Shown: positions 40,851-53,899, numbered from the stretch's first letter. The stretch: 64,000 bases of DNA from Siderastrea siderea (GCA_964030785.1 OZ034967.1:49015533-49079532), one strand, 5' to 3'. Made by a program: numbers and translations. Notes: generated from the sequence alone by a model not told the origin.

Positions 40851-43800
40851 ATGAAAGGCGCTTTTTCTGCTGGATTTGTATTCTTCTGTTCACTGTGGGT
40901 TTATGGTAAGTAACAGGTCATGTTTTTTTGCTTTAAGAGGACAAATAATTTTGTGCAATCAGATGTACGGTAGAATTATAATAAGTTACTTCGGTCTGTG
41001 ACATACTTGCATACGGTGAATGCCAGTTAAGGAATCAACCTTAAAATATATTGAACTAGCTACCGGGGTTACTCTCTGTTGTGGAAGGTCGCAAGCTAAT
41101 GCTAAGCTACAGCAGCTTACAGCAACACATCAGGTATCGTCACTACAGAAATTCGACTTCGCCATCAAGTTTAAATGCATCGATAGTCATACAGAAAATA
41201 CAATAACCTCAAGCTGTTAACAAACGGGACCGGCTAGTTCCAAAATGGTTCGGCCGTTCCAGTAGAGTCCAACTATCTCATCGGATCGGCCAATCTGTAT
41301 CGCCTGTTTAGTTTAATCTCACTGAGTGTATTAGCGGTGGACACAGTGTAAATGCGGTAGATATTACGTTCAAATCGGATCACTAAATCGAGCAATTCTC
41401 GAAGAGTTCTGAGCAAATGGCTTCGTAGTGCCAACTTCCAGAAAGGCTTTCTTCTTCTCCAAGTAGAGAAATCCTGAGAAGAATCACTTCGCACATCTTT
41501 ATGCTGGTTTTGGAGCTTGTTTCTCCATTCGATTTGCCGAAACAGGCGGCCATTCTGAAACTAAACCATGCGGCTTTAATTGATTGCATAAATTTGTTCA
41601 GAGATTCTCGTTGACTGATTAGCGTGAGAAAAAGCACAGTGATTGCTAGCGAACATATGCGGGATCGCTTCGAACGTTTCTGGTTAAGGGTCCTTTTCCA
41701 ATAGTATTTACAATATCTTGTTCAATATATTCTACGCAGCATTCAATTCTTGTTTTTGAATTATTCCGCCGTACCATTTTATACAGTAAAGCTACACCGG
41801 GCCCGGGACATTATTAGGGTTATTGATTGTTGATTTACATCGGTGCCGGTCAAAGCTAGACAGAACTGAGAGCAGGAGTCCAGGCAGAGGCCAAAGCTCT
41901 GATTCAAAAACGCGCTCTGCTTATTAAAGATTTGCAGGTTCTCCAATTAATAATACGAGAGGCGGCCGGTACAGAACATTTGTCTCTCAGTAAAGACATA
42001 ATCGAAGAATCGTGATCCTCTCCTACCTCTCTACTCGATTTAGCTACGAATCTGTATCCTTTTCTCGAGTCAGTCCCTTTCTGGATAGTCGAGAGGGCGC
42101 GCGAAATAGCCGAGCGGAAAAGCAGAAACCCTGAAGCACTCGCAGCACTGTTGATAGCTCGCGCTCTCACTGAGCTATTTCACGCGCCCTCTCAACTATC
42201 CAAAAAGGGACTGTTAGCAGTCTAGTGAACAAACCATTTTCCTATCAAATTTTTTGACATCGAGAGAATTTTTGACACCTCATCGAGGCTATGAGGACCC
42301 CTGGTCAGAGCGAACCTGCTGTGTGGAAAACGGCCTTACGCGTATGCGAGGCTCGCCCGCGACAATCCACGCTTTCGGAGCTTCACCCCCGTTTTTATCG
42401 CGTGGTTGCTAATTACAGCAACCAAGGGATTATACAACCACATCGTTACATTCCTGTGGTTATTTCCGTGGGAAGTCGGATAGATTCGTTGTTGTTCGTG
42501 TGATGTTCGGTATTCCTAAGAGAGTAACTTCGCTGTGTCTTTAGCCTTCTCGATGATTTCGTTATTTTAAGGGGTTGATGTACCAGATACCTAGGGTAAT
42601 GGAGTTCCTGCTGATTAGAGTGATAACTCGTGTCGTTTGTCAATGATTTCACGCTCAGCAGTATTCAATATGTTGCAGTAAAAAATTTTAGAGAATAGCG
42701 TTCGATCACAGTGAACAGCGATGTATTTTTAGGATATTTTTGCCAGGAGCATATCGTGATTATACATTTATTGATTGTGAAGCAAGGCTGAAGCATACAC
42801 ACTCGATGGGAACAGTCGATTTCCGGTTTTGATTACATATTCACAGATTATGTATGATGCAATGTTTGATTTTGCTGATACATACCGGTACTTAGACTCG
42901 AACGAAATCTATGCTCTGTTGACTCTTATAAAACAATTCTGTTGTTTTATAACAAGATCCTACTGTAATTTACATCGGTCATTCAGACAAAATTCATAAC
43001 TTATCTCGGCTATGCTTCTTGAAAATGAGGACCAGATAATAGGTTCAAACTTAAGAGTGAGTGGTAAAGAAGTAGATGCTTTCAATTATCAGCCCAACAA
43101 GAGATACGAGTAATGAAAAAACGAGATTTATTATATAGACAAGAGTATTTTAGTAGAAAATAGACCACACGTAAAGTTCATATACACTACATCCGCGACT
43201 CGAGTGGCGTATTTTCTACATCCTCACTAGTGAGGATATCGATGACGTCATTTCCCGCTTTCACACTGTAGTTTGTGCAAAATTGCTCTTGTCTATATAA
43301 TAAAAAGAAATTACACGGTGGCTTGAAGATATGAATTTTATTTTCTCGTGGTAAAAAACAATATTTTACTCACTCGCTGCGCTCGTTCGTAAAATATTGT
43401 TTTTACCACTCGATAATAAAATTCGTATCTTCGCGCTGCCGTGTAATATCCTCCATTTATACGTGAAAAATTCGTGAGACGAGAGACTGACAACAGAACT
43501 AACAAACAAATGGCTTAACCCTATTCAGACCGGGCTTTTTTGGTCTTCCCCTCCTTAACTCCGCGAATATTAAAGCTATGGTTACAAAACCTAGCGAACA
43601 GAAAGTACTTCTGAAAAAGTTTCCTTTGAGGTCCGCAACGTGAGTTGGTGACGTCATAGACGTAAGAATTAAGTCAGGTTCTCAAACGGCGGCCATCTTG
43701 GATCCGCCATCTTGGACTTCTTGATTTTTCCAGAACCTTTGTAAATCGCCAAAATTGACCAAATAATAAGCAAAATCAATAAAAGAACTCGAAAATGATA

Positions 43801-45030
43801 CAAACTTCATGTAAAACTTACTTTATGAAAGTTATAGTTTTTTGTTGAAAAGGTGAAAAGTCAAAATTCTGAAAAAAGGCCCGTCATAAAGTGGTTGCCA
43901 TGGCAACGTCAAACTTGATGGACAAGCACTTGTTATGCCAATAGCCCTTTTCACAGTCGACTTTTCTCATTTGCATTACAATGCATTTGAACGTGGATGT
44001 GAGGCAATTTTGGGCAGTAACCGTAGAATTGGCCGAAAATGCATCACATCCACGTTCAAATACGCCGGGTACCTACATACAATACAACCTCGTTCCCAGG
44101 GCCTCTGCCATCAAATTAAAAAAGAAAGGGAAAAACCTTGGGAACAAGGTTGGGAGAATCAAACTTGAGCCAGGTTTGTGGGAGGCGAGTGCTCACACTG
44201 CACCAAACCCTGCCCCCTCCCACTAAATGTCAACGACACGCTGATTGGCTGTACTGAGAGTAGTCGTGCAAATTAAAATTTGGGCGCTTGGGGTGTGGAG
44301 ACGTATCGTTTTTCCATGTTGATAATCTAGCTTCCTCAGTCCCCAAAGTGGTTTGTGGTGAGGTTGCAAACCTTACTTGGCTTGTCAATTTAGGCAATTT
44401 TCGCAAAATATTTGTTTTGTCCCCTGTCCACAAAATTGCTGTTATATCAGGTATGACGGGAACTGAATTGGTAGGTATTGTATTTTGAGTCCCGATTCAT
44501 GAAAATGGACCCCTAAGATATCAGAAGAGGGCTTACTCTGGCAATTTCTAGAATAAGTATAGTATGCACTGTTGATCACAGAACCTTGTAAATTCAAAGA
44601 AAAATAACAAAACAATGGTTTCTTTACAGGTTCATTCTTACAGTGTTATGAATGTCCTGAAAAATCAACCACCTACGATGAATGTCAAAGCAAGATGGAG
44701 TTGGTGAACTGCACCGGCTCTGCCAACAAGTCATGCTTTAATGCAATAGTGCATCTGGAAAAGGGATCTGACAAACGCATAGGATATGAGAAAGGCTGCC
44801 TCAAAACCAGGGATTGTGACAGATACAGCAAAGGGGAGATAGGAGACTGTATCAGTGCACTGAATGCTGGATACACAGGTTACTGCAAGGGATTGTGCTG
44901 TGACGGAGACAAGTGCAATGATGGAGACCTGTTCGCCACACCCGAGCCCAAAAGCAAAGCTGCAGCCTTTTTCCTGAGTGTTGTGGCGCTGCTGTTTGGT
45001 GTGCTACTGACTGTTGTGAATATGAACTAG
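40851..45030 (+). CDS. Ly-6/uPAR (three-finger) protein, probably GPI-anchored
   Basis: There are two exons, 40851-40905 and 44630-45030, joined in phase 1 by a 3.7-kb intron, giving 151 residues. Residues 1-19 form a signal peptide. The mature chain begins near LQCYECPEKS and carries 12 cysteines with the family's LxCxxC start and the terminal CCDGDKCN signature. The C terminus is a short polar segment followed by a hydrophobic tail (KAAAFFLSVVALLFGVLL), the pattern of a GPI-attachment signal. NCT and NKS give two N-glycosylation sequons. Ly-6 proteins act outside the cell as receptors or modulators of ion channels, adhesion or immunity; no specific function can be read here. A possible AATAAA lies at 45611-45616. 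An additional internal exon is not required by phase. Confidence 0.85.
42065..42225. repeat. Foldback repeat
   Basis: CAGTCCCTTTCTGGATAGTC and GCTATTTCACGCGCCCTCTC with AACTATCCAAAAAGGGACTG form imperfect arms around a 40-bp loop. Confidence 0.65.
43121..43302. repeat. Foldback MITE
   Basis: TTATTATATAGACAAGAG and CTCTTGTCTATATAATAA are perfect inverted ends of a 180-bp element. Confidence 0.7.
43306..43450. repeat. Foldback MITE adjacent to the previous one
   Basis: ATTACACGGTGGCTTGAAGA and CTTCGCGCTGCCGTGTAAT ends with long inner arms (AAACAATATTTTAC / GTAAAATATTGTTT). Confidence 0.7.
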
Positions 45031-45067
45031 AACCACTCATGCTTGGTTTACTATGGGAGTTCTAGAT

Positions 45068-45119
45068 CTGTCAAAAGTCCATTTTGTAGTTTGTGCTTAG
45101 TGACCTGGCCTTTGAGTGG

Positions 45120-45150
<31 letters not shown>

Positions 45151-45315
45151 AAGACCCTCTTGCTTTTAACATGTAAATCATGTTGTTTTCATGCTAACTA
45201 GTTCGTATTTACATATGGAAATCAGGAGGGTTTGTATCAAAACAAGGTCAACTCCAGCCTCGCTTGCACTCAAAGGCTAGGTCACTAAGCACACAACCGT
45301 AAAATGGACTATTGA
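45068..45315. repeat. 248-bp inverted repeat in the Ly-6 3' flank
   Basis: AGTCCATTTTGTAGTTTGTG, GTGCTTAGTGACCTGGCC and GCTGGAGTTGACCTTGTTTT recur as reverse complements in the second half. If the Ly-6 3' UTR extends to 45611 this would be a long RNA hairpin. Confidence 0.75.
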
Positions 45316-45610
45316 CCCACTTTCAGACTCAACCACTCGATAAGCTTGACTGACATACAATATGCAACAACGATCAAACTGAAAGCAATTTCACTTGTTA
45401 TTGCAGCTGTATTTGTTTTGAGTTGTTTTGATAAGCCGATAATATATCTCTTAATTAAATTTCGTGATTTAGGTTCTTTATGCATCTCTGATGTTCCTCT
45501 ACAGACGGAACAGTAATGAGTAGACTCTGAGGAATCTCCAATTAATCCTTAAGTATATTTTCTTTCTTCCTTTTCTACCATTCTTATTATTTCTTTGTGT
45601 GGGAAAGCTG

Positions 45611-45616
45611 AATAAA
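45611..45616 (+). terminator. Candidate polyadenylation signal of the Ly-6 gene
   Basis: An AATAAA hexamer lies about 580 nt after the stop, inside AATAAATAAA. The intervening 3' flank contains a large inverted repeat (45068-45315), so the true cleavage site could be earlier. Confidence 0.4.
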
Positions 45617-45649
45617 TAAAATACAGATTCAATTTCCATGTTGACTTTG

Positions 45650-45975
45650 ACAGTATTTGTTATCTCAGGGAAAGTGGGCTTCTGGATTGTGTTTGTTATA
45701 TCGAGGGGTTCGTTATATCAGGATTCTGTTTTAGCGTGAATAAATGAATTACTCATATATGTGACCTACGGATGAAAATATGAAATGATGACGACATTGC
45801 AGTAAGATCTTGAGTTCGAATCTCCTTCAAGTCGGAATTTTTTCAGGTCGTTCTTTTATCAGCTGCTTAAGTTGATACCACTAACTGCGATGGTCGTCAT
45901 CATTTCAAATTTACTTAAACTTTGTCGGGGCTGAAGGATATCGTTCGATATAACGAGGCTCCTTAGGGACGGAAC
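45650..45975. mobile_element. Decayed repeat with tRNA-like piece
   Basis: GTTATATCGAGGGGTTCG on the left and CGTTCGATATAACGAGG on the right look like inverted ends. A GAGTTCGAATCTCC box-B-like motif and paired ATGATGACGAC / GTCGTCATCAT stretches lie inside. Confidence 0.4.
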
Positions 45976-47248
45976 ATTAGAAAAGAGATAGGGGGTGGGG
46001 AATTTTCAGTTTGCAGGAATTTTTTTCTGGCGATTGCCTATACAGAATTTTTTTTGTTTTGACAAACGATATTTTCTAGTCTTTTTCACCGTGTTTTAAT
46101 ACCATACATATTACCATAAGTAATGTGATTTTTTTTAAAAAAAGGTAAGGCAAGTTTAACTGTAAAATCGTTTCTCTCTATTCTTGCATTTGCCCTTTAA
46201 AATTTTATTCTATTTGTTGCTCACCAACCATCTATTTATAATGACTTACAAAAGACAAATTGCAAATATTTACAATGACTTTCAGCCAAATGCGTTAATA
46301 TGTAGACAGGGGTAATTTTTTTAAAATCCTTACAAAAGTTGGTTATTGTTCATTTCATTATTTAATAACGGTGCAGCAATAAAGCATATTACATTTGCCT
46401 CACGATGTAGTCACTTCAGACATTACTCATATACTTCATTGGACGATGAGATTGACTGAACTCATGTCATCTCATTCCGTGGGATGGCTGACATGGATTG
46501 GTGGTTGTTGTCAAGAATGTCGAAGGTCTTGGTGGAGAGGCAGACTCGTCCCCAGTCGCTATTACCCCGCGCCTCAATAGAATCCAGTCTTCGCTCCCTT
46601 TCCCCAAGACTCAAAAATAGCGACTGGGTACGAGTCTGGTGGAGGGGGTATGGGTGAGTCGCATATCTCGCTTTTTTCGCTCTCAGTTCTGCCGAGGGAG
46701 TTTATTTTGACTTTAGATTAAATTCCGCGCCTCTTACCTTGAAGGTTATCTCTCCTTTTTCAATCAGTTTCAGTTTCGGTGAATTTTTTCCCGGCATTTT
46801 GGCTTGCATGAATAACCCCCGGTTCCCCCCCCCCCCCCCCCCCGCAATGATCCATACCTTACATCGGGATTCCACAGTAAATAAAACAATTACTGCACTT
46901 ACTATCGTGTCACGTGGACTCTAAGCCAACTCAGCGCTCCTGCCTTGTCTGTAATTAACGATTTATTATTGGAATAATTAATTTGAAATAATTGAACGTG
47001 GAATTTACATGAAAAAAAAAACGGTAGACATTGAACGCTCTCAATGGTACGGGTCTTTCCGTCAATGGGCGCGAAAATTCACCGGGAGAGCATGGCTTTG
47101 ACGAATGGTTCAGGAATTTGCTGATCATTTCGGCAGGAATACCCCTCAGGAATAAAATCTTTTCCGAAAATCTTCCACTGGAATTAACTGTACCATCTGA
47201 ATTCCCAGCCAAAAATCCCGGTCTTATTACAAATGGTAAATGGCCCTG

Positions 47249-47486
47249 GGGCCCGTTTCTCGAAAGTCCCGGTAACTTTTCGGGCCCGAAGACATATTTT
47301 AAAATTATATCTATAGAAAGTTGGCGTAGTTTTTAGCCCACATATTAGCCTGACTTCTTTTATCAACTTCATTTTATTGATCAGCTTTTCAAAACCAACA
47401 AAATTTGAGTCTTTAATGCAAACATCGCGTACATAAAATAGCTTTCCGGGCCCGAAAAGTTATCGGGACTTTCGAGAAACGGGCCC
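47249..47486. mobile_element. Harbinger-type MITE, copy 3
   Basis: The 238-bp element has near-perfect inverted ends GGGCCCGTTTCTCGAAAGTC and GACTTTCGAGAAACGGGCCC. The outer CTG and CAG triplets extend the palindrome, so the target duplication is not exact. It lies in the intergenic stretch before the patatin-like gene. Confidence 0.65.
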
Positions 47487-47911
47487 CAGTCAGTCTACCT
47501 TGTGTTGTTCTTATTTTTTCTTGATTGATTGGTTGATTAATTGACTGACTGAGTGATTGATTCATTAATTAATTGGTTCCTCCGTTGATTGATTGTTTGA
47601 TTGCCTACATAGTTAGCGGTCCGAATGGGGGCCATGAGGAACGAAGCTGCGGCAGCGAGCGGCGTAAATCGCTTTCCCCATTCCCTTCGCAGCTTCGCCG
47701 CTCTTTCTCGGCAGTTCAAACTTCAAACAATCCCGCCAGCTTTCCAGGTTGATTGATTGATAATATTTATAATAATAATAATATTTATCACTTATAGTGC
47801 GCATATTCTATGAATATAATCATATGCGCATTACAATCTTGCATTTAAAAAAAATAACTAATTTATCATGGCGATATGTTTATATGTTAAAAACCATTTC
47901 CTATGTTGTTT

Positions 47912-48035
47912 TCATTGATTGATTGATTGATTGATTGACTGATTGATTGATTGATCAATTGACTGTCTGACTAACTGACTGACTGACTGACTGACTGACT
48001 GACTGACTGACTGCCTGCCTGACTGACTGATCCGG
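47912..48035. repeat. (TGAT)n and (CTGA)n tetranucleotide tracts
   Basis: Two neighbouring tetranucleotide microsatellites with a short unrelated joint. Confidence 0.9.
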
Positions 48036-48044
48036 GTCCTAGAA

Positions 48045-48235
48045 GCGTAAGCAAGGATGACGGACCGTACGAAGCGTACGGACGGCTTAGACGCTCTGTC
48101 AGTTCGGACCATGAGCAAGAATGATGGTACGTGCGAAACGTACGGACCGTCAACCGTACATCACGGTCCGTAAGGAAGAATGGCGGTCCGTGCGAAACGT
48201 ACGGACCGTCAATTGCAAATAACGGTCCGTATCAG
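48045..48235. repeat. Short tandem repeat with GTACGGACCG palindromic core
   Basis: About four imperfect units of 45-60 bp contain GTGCGAAACGTACGGACCGT and ACGGTCCGT. Confidence 0.7.
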
Positions 48236-48499
48236 TGCGATAGTATCGGACATGAGTGGAAGGGAGTTTCGTTACCCTATGGAAAATACCCAGGCAGAAG
48301 GCTGCGATATTTGCATAAGCACGTTTTCGGGTCAGCAAAAACGCCGAACCTGTCATGCGCCGAATCTGATGATTTGATTAATGTATTGATTAATTTCGTT
48401 AGTTATTGTCATTATTTATTTATTTATTTATTTATTGTCATTATTTATTATCACTTAAAACTAACAGTATTAACTTAGCCTTAGCACACAATTTACAAT

Positions 48500-48870
48500 G
48501 TTACAAATGGATGTTACATCAAGGATATTTATTTGTTTCCGTTAGGAGGCATTTGTCCATTAAATAATTAAATTACCCCCAAATCAACTGACCTTAATGG
48601 AGATTAATGAATTATCAAATTTCTTTCACCTTGAGCGCGCAAGGTCGTCATCGAAGATTGCAAAATCTTGTCTACCTATTGCTTCGGCTACTTTTCTGAA
48701 GTGGTCAATCTGTTTTAGCTACGGATCTTGACAGCGTGACTGTTTTCCTTCAGATCAAAACAACCCGTTGCAAAACCATAATTCTAAAACTAAATCGTAA
48801 GTGCGGTCAAACGCTGACATATTGATCTTCTGAGTACAATTTATGTGTGCAACTGTTATGCCAAGTTCTG
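48500..48870 (+). repeat. Diverged direct repeat, copy 1
   Basis: Shares ATGGATGTTACATCAAGGAT, CATTAAATAATTA, CTTTTCTGAAGTGGTCA, GATCAAAACAA and TTCTGAGTACAATTTA in the same order with 52140-52520. Confidence 0.7.
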
Positions 48871-51800
48871 GAATTAACTACCATTTTTATCTTAAAAATT
48901 ATAAGAATGACCCTTTCTCAGGAAACGGGCTCGATTGAGGACTTGTGCAGTAAGTGTACTGAAACAAAATCACACAATTTCCTTTCTCTTCGAACTCAGT
49001 TGGGCTTATGTAAATTCTAGTTTAAGTTAGACAAGGACTATGAATGGGCTATGAATGAATTTGTTTTTCTTATGTTGACGGTTACATGTATTCGTTTCGG
49101 TTAGAAAGGCCCTTATGTCATGCTGTAGCCTCGAGCAGGAACCGAACTTAACCGTTTCTAGCACAAACGAAGTCTGTACAGGGGCGCGTTTTCGTGGTGG
49201 TACGCACATAGCTGCAAACAAAGCGCCAAAGGTGCATTTCTCTAGGGAAATCAGAGAAGCTGTTTCCAGCCATTTTCAGACATGCTATTTCTAACCATTT
49301 CCACGACATATTTGTTCAGAAAATGGAATGTAAAATGACATAGGTAAAACAATCATTTTCTTTACATCAGCCGGTACTTATTTCGGCCTTAAGCGTCATC
49401 CGTATCTTCAGTTTATCAGTTGTACCTACCTCGGGATTGATTAATCAAAAAAATCTACTCGCAGCGGGGAACTTTTCGTAAAGAATTTCTCTGAACAGCC
49501 GGTTCCAGGCTCTTAGGTAGATTAAAAGCATATATATAACAAAGTCACGTTTGCCAACCACTTAAAAGTGGTGGTAATGAGCTACGTGTAAGGAATCAAG
49601 GGTGCGCTTTCCATCTAGCTGAAATTCTGGAAATTCTAGAAATTCTGTGTCAAATAGAAAGCCTTTTTCCATCCAGGCGAAGAGCTTCGTTTTCAGTTCC
49701 AAACTTGCAATCTCATTGGTAAATAACAAAAGAAAAACATGCAAGAAGCCAACAAAATGAGTGTTACAATGCAACTTCTTTTTGACACTGCGGACGCTTT
49801 TGACTAAGAAATGAAAACTTCATTGAGTAGCAGAAATGAATTTGCCTTTGTTTCAATAGCAGCAACTTCTTTTTGTTTTGCCATGAGACAGTTGATATAG
49901 GGCACAAAACTATTTTAAATCTTTAGTGCGTAGTTGTTATGGAGACGAGTTCCATTCCATTTTGTGCAAATGGAACAGTAATTTCCGTTCCAGCCGGTTG
50001 GGACGAAAAAGGTGGTGTACCTCCGAAGGTACACTAGTTTGTTTCGGAGAATTTTCAGTTGACCACGCATTCCAGTTGCATTTTAACTGGTTGAATCGAA
50101 ATTAGTTTCGTTTTCCTTTGCTAATACTAGAAACCCATGAGCGTGCGCTGTATGGTTTGTTTACTGCATCACTTATAAAAAGTACCGAATTTTCGAGTAA
50201 CCTCGCTTTAGGGATATTCGGGTAGTTTTTTTTTTAGCTGGTGTTGCAACATTTTATACTTTGTACCATCAAACAGGACAAAAAAATTAACCCAAGGCAA
50301 CTGCTTTGTAAGCTGACAGATTCCACAGGCTTGAAAGGTGTACCATTTGTGTATATTCAAACGTACAAGCGAGGAACTGTTCACAAACAAAAAAGCCGAA
50401 AACACCTGTTACAAAATCGGCGATGACCTTCGTAATGTCAGCCTCCTTGTGTTCATAAATATGAAGAATTGCTAATGAGGACAACCGGCTCTTGTCACTC
50501 GTTGTGCTGCCAGTAGGGTTTTCAGTCTCTTCATTCCTTTAGAGCTGCGCACGGCTGTGCATGTGGAAACTGGATACGATGAAAAGTCAGGTGCATATGA
50601 TTATTAGCAACATTAACTCCGGAATAAAACTTTTTTAGCGTGATCAAATGTTTCGATCAGGGTCTGTGGACTGTCACTGTCCAGCGAACGGCGCAACAAG
50701 AATGGCGACAAATTAAGGATCAAGGAAAATGCGAAAATCCAAGTTTTAACTATTATAATTTCAGATTTCAAGACTTAGTGCACGTACGTGCGTATATGGT
50801 GTGTTATAGCTACTCTCGTGTGTTGTTATTTGTGTGTGAAGACCCGAATAGCAGCTGACTCACCTTTTTCTCCCAGATTTTGGATTTATCCAGGTGCTAA
50901 TTAAAACCCATTAGCTGAATTAAAAAACTCGTGAAGTTCAGATTTCATTTCATTCATTTCAACCTCCCACTTACGGTTCATTCCGCTTTTAAATTAGCTC
51001 TTACTCTTACTCTTACTCTTACTCTATATCAATTTTTTTCTCAAGGTAGTACACGCCTTTTGCCGTTAATTCTGAGTTGTAAGGTTACTTTCTAGCCTAC
51101 GTTCAACACCTTTCCCCAATAACCAATCAATCTTGCATATAACAAGACATTTTGATAAAAGTTACGCTGATTACTTAAAAAGTTTGACACCGGCGCTTTA
51201 GTTTTTCTTGGGGACAAACGTTGAATTGATACTTGATAAGTTCATTATAAAACAGTTCCTTTTCCGTTGCCTTGTTTGGCACCAGCCTATTGTGCAAAAA
51301 ATTGTTGTTTGCACAGCTGGTTCAACGAGTTAAAGTGCAATGAATTAAGTCCGACGTCTGAATCAACAGCCAGTGAACCTCATAATTATCTGGGTCCACC
51401 TAATAGATACTAAATTTGTCACACGCTAAACAGTCCGGGCCGTAGACAATTTGCCCATTTGATTTCTAGCAATATGATTGGTCTAGACAAAACCAAAACA
51501 AACTCTTTGGCCGAGAGGGACTGGGACTGTCTTCTTTCTCCTGGCTGGGGGAACAGCGCAAAATTAGCAATAAATTTAATACACGAAACATATCATTTAT
51601 TTAATTTTCCATCACAAATGACATTTGCATTTCATTTTCACACTCCGCTAGGGTTACGCGAACTCGATGAAGCACTTCGGTTGCAAACTCTCTTGGGCCA
51701 TCGTGAAGTACGCTAAAAAGCTCTTAAAACAGGTCTGAGTTAATCGGGATTTATATGGATTATAACTGCAAAAGTTCAACGATGGTTTAAACATCGAACT

Positions 51801-52139
51801 CCGTTGTGCTGCGGGAACTGATGAAATGCATAAGTTATGTCCATAATGTACATCAAACATTCTTGTCTAATACTTGAAGATCTTTTAAAATAAATGAGGG
51901 CTAAAAAATACTAGCAAAGATAAACAAAGCGAACTGGCCAATTACAGTGGTCTCCTTACACTTAGAAAAAGCAAAAGGAGTACATTGCAGCAATATGTCA
52001 TATAAACTAGAAGTTCAAAAATGAATATATTGCTACATTTTAAACAAATAGACCTCCAGAATGCCTGCATTGTCTTCTTCACATACATACTTGAGGGCGT
52101 TTTAGTAACAACATCTATTAGTGGAAAGTTACAAATTCC

Positions 52140-52520
52140 TATTTATGGATGTTGCATCAAGGATATTTATTTGCTCCCATTAGAATGCATTTACCCATTA
52201 AATAATTACATCATCTAAGGCGTAAATAGAGTGAGGTAAAAGGAAATTACCACATTTCTTTTAAGGCTCGACGTGGAAAGTCGTTATCAGTTTGCAAAAT
52301 CCTGTATATCAGAAATCCGACATGTGTTAGCAAAAGCTTTGAGTACTTTTCTGAAGTGATCATTCTGTGTCGCCAAAGGATTTTGACTGCGTGGTTGCTT
52401 TGGCTTTAAGATCAAAACAATCATTTAACCGTTATTTTCATAGCAAGCGGTAAGTTAGGTAAGGGTTGATAGACGGTCGTGATATTTCACCTTCTGAGTA
52501 CAATTTAGGTCTGTCACTTT
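52140..52520 (+). repeat. Diverged direct repeat, copy 2
   Basis: Same ordered blocks as 48500-48870, about 3.64 kb downstream and in the same orientation. Confidence 0.7.
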
Positions 52521-53565
52521 GCTATAGCTGTGGAACAGAATCGAGCCGTGAAAATTATGTTTTATCATTATGCTTTATTTGTTATTATTCTACTTTTGTT
52601 TATAATTTGCATACTTCTTCTGTTCTTCATTTTTTACTGTAATTAGGCATCATTCTTATCTCAGAAATTTCATTGTACTCGTGTCTTGTTGAACGAGGTG
52701 CTTTTTGTTAAATTGCACAATTTATCATAAAATATTTATACATCATAACCAAGAAAACTGGGTTAGTGAATAAGTGAAGTTGTAAAAGAATAACTTCAGG
52801 ATTGCCATCTAAGTTGCTACTAAACTCACATTTATTTGTCTTTGCATCCCAGTGAACAACGGAAATTATGAACATTTTGGTTTAAATCATTTTAGTCAGA
52901 TTCTCATTACACTTGAAAAAAAAAGAACCAAAAAACAAAGCAATAAAAAGATTTCGGTCCTAAAAGAAACAACCAGTTTTTAATCTGTTTTTCCTAAATT
53001 TACTTCAAAATTAGAAGAAAATACCTCAAAGGTGTAGCAATAAAGCAACTCCGAAGCGCTCCTAGTCAGGCCCCTCATCTTCTGCTTGAAGTGTTTTTCC
53101 TGAAATTTGCCACTTTCAAAGACGGTAGCAATAGATTACCAACACCAATAAGAAAAGCTGTAAATGATTCAGAAAATCTAGTGCAACCCGATGCCCAAGT
53201 CCTTTGTTAGATCTGCGTTTCTATGTTTCTAATCAACGGTGTGATTTAACATTCTATACCCTAAGGATTAATCTTGAAGGAACCACACTTATGAAGCGCT
53301 CGTGATAACCGGAAAAAAACAGAAGCCATGGCTCCTGACAAAAAAGAACAACAGAAATGAAATCTGGAAGCATGAGCTAGTCGAAGTCCTTCTTCCTTGA
53401 TTGTAGAACTGGATAAAACCACAGCCGTTGCTGACTCATGTGCGTCAATTTTTTTTGGCTAGAACTCACTATTATAAACACCACTTGGCTAAAAAACAAG
53501 GGAAGTTATAATTTGTTGCTTCCGTTATTCAATTTAATTGGTTTTTGTTGTCTTATTCGAATAGG

Positions 53566-53741
53566 CCATTTCCGAGTTGTGTTGTACCTCTTTTTCAAAG
53601 CGAGTCTTTTGAGCATAGCCTTTCATATGAAAATGAGTTTTCATTCACATGCAGATAAGACTTATTTTCATATGAAAAGGTTTGCACGAAGCCTTGCTTT
53701 GAAAAAGATGCACAAGACAATTCGGAAATGGCCTATTAGCA
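53566..53741. mobile_element. Foldback MITE just upstream of the patatin-like gene
   Basis: GGCCATTTCCGAGTTGTGTT and CAATTCGGAAATGGCC are inverted ends, with inner arms CTTTTTCAAAGC / GCTTTGAAAAAG and CATATGAAAA. The open frame running through it is therefore not taken as coding. Confidence 0.75.
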
Positions 53742-53899
53742 GATCGCTCTTTAGGTTAAGGCGATTCAGAAGATCTTTCATAAAAAGTCAGACCTCGAAG
53801 GTGTTGATTGATTTCCGTTGTCGTAGTACCATACCAAATTTCATGTTAAGCCTCAGTGCTATTTTATATTTTCTTATTTTGAAATTCCTTTTAGTGGCA

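Larger units (their letters stand above)
40906..44629. other. Single large intron of the Ly-6 gene
   Basis: No coding signal was recognised. Contents include three foldback repeats (42065-42225, 43121-43302, 43306-43450), AT-rich sequence, and hairpin-forming stretches near 43970-44180. Confidence 0.6.
45617..53894. other. Gene-poor intergenic stretch
   Basis: No open frame resembles a known protein. Besides the repeats listed separately it contains a poly-C run (46827-46843), (TTTA)n near 48414-48438, (TTACTC)n near 51001-51025 and long AT-rich unique sequence. An upstream exon and promoter of the patatin-like gene may lie at its right end. Confidence 0.55.

Noticed and set aside
47031..47336. 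101-residue frame near 47 kb
   Set aside because: It runs into the MITE at 47249 and shows no recognisable domain.
47912..48035. CRISPR-like array
   Set aside because: The tetranucleotide tracts have no spacers, and the window is clearly eukaryotic.
53438..53899. Upstream extension of the patatin-like open frame to an ATG at 53438
   Set aside because: The extra 154 residues run through a foldback MITE (53566-53741) and end in a strong pyrimidine tract plus TTAG, so this is more likely intron or 5' flank than coding.
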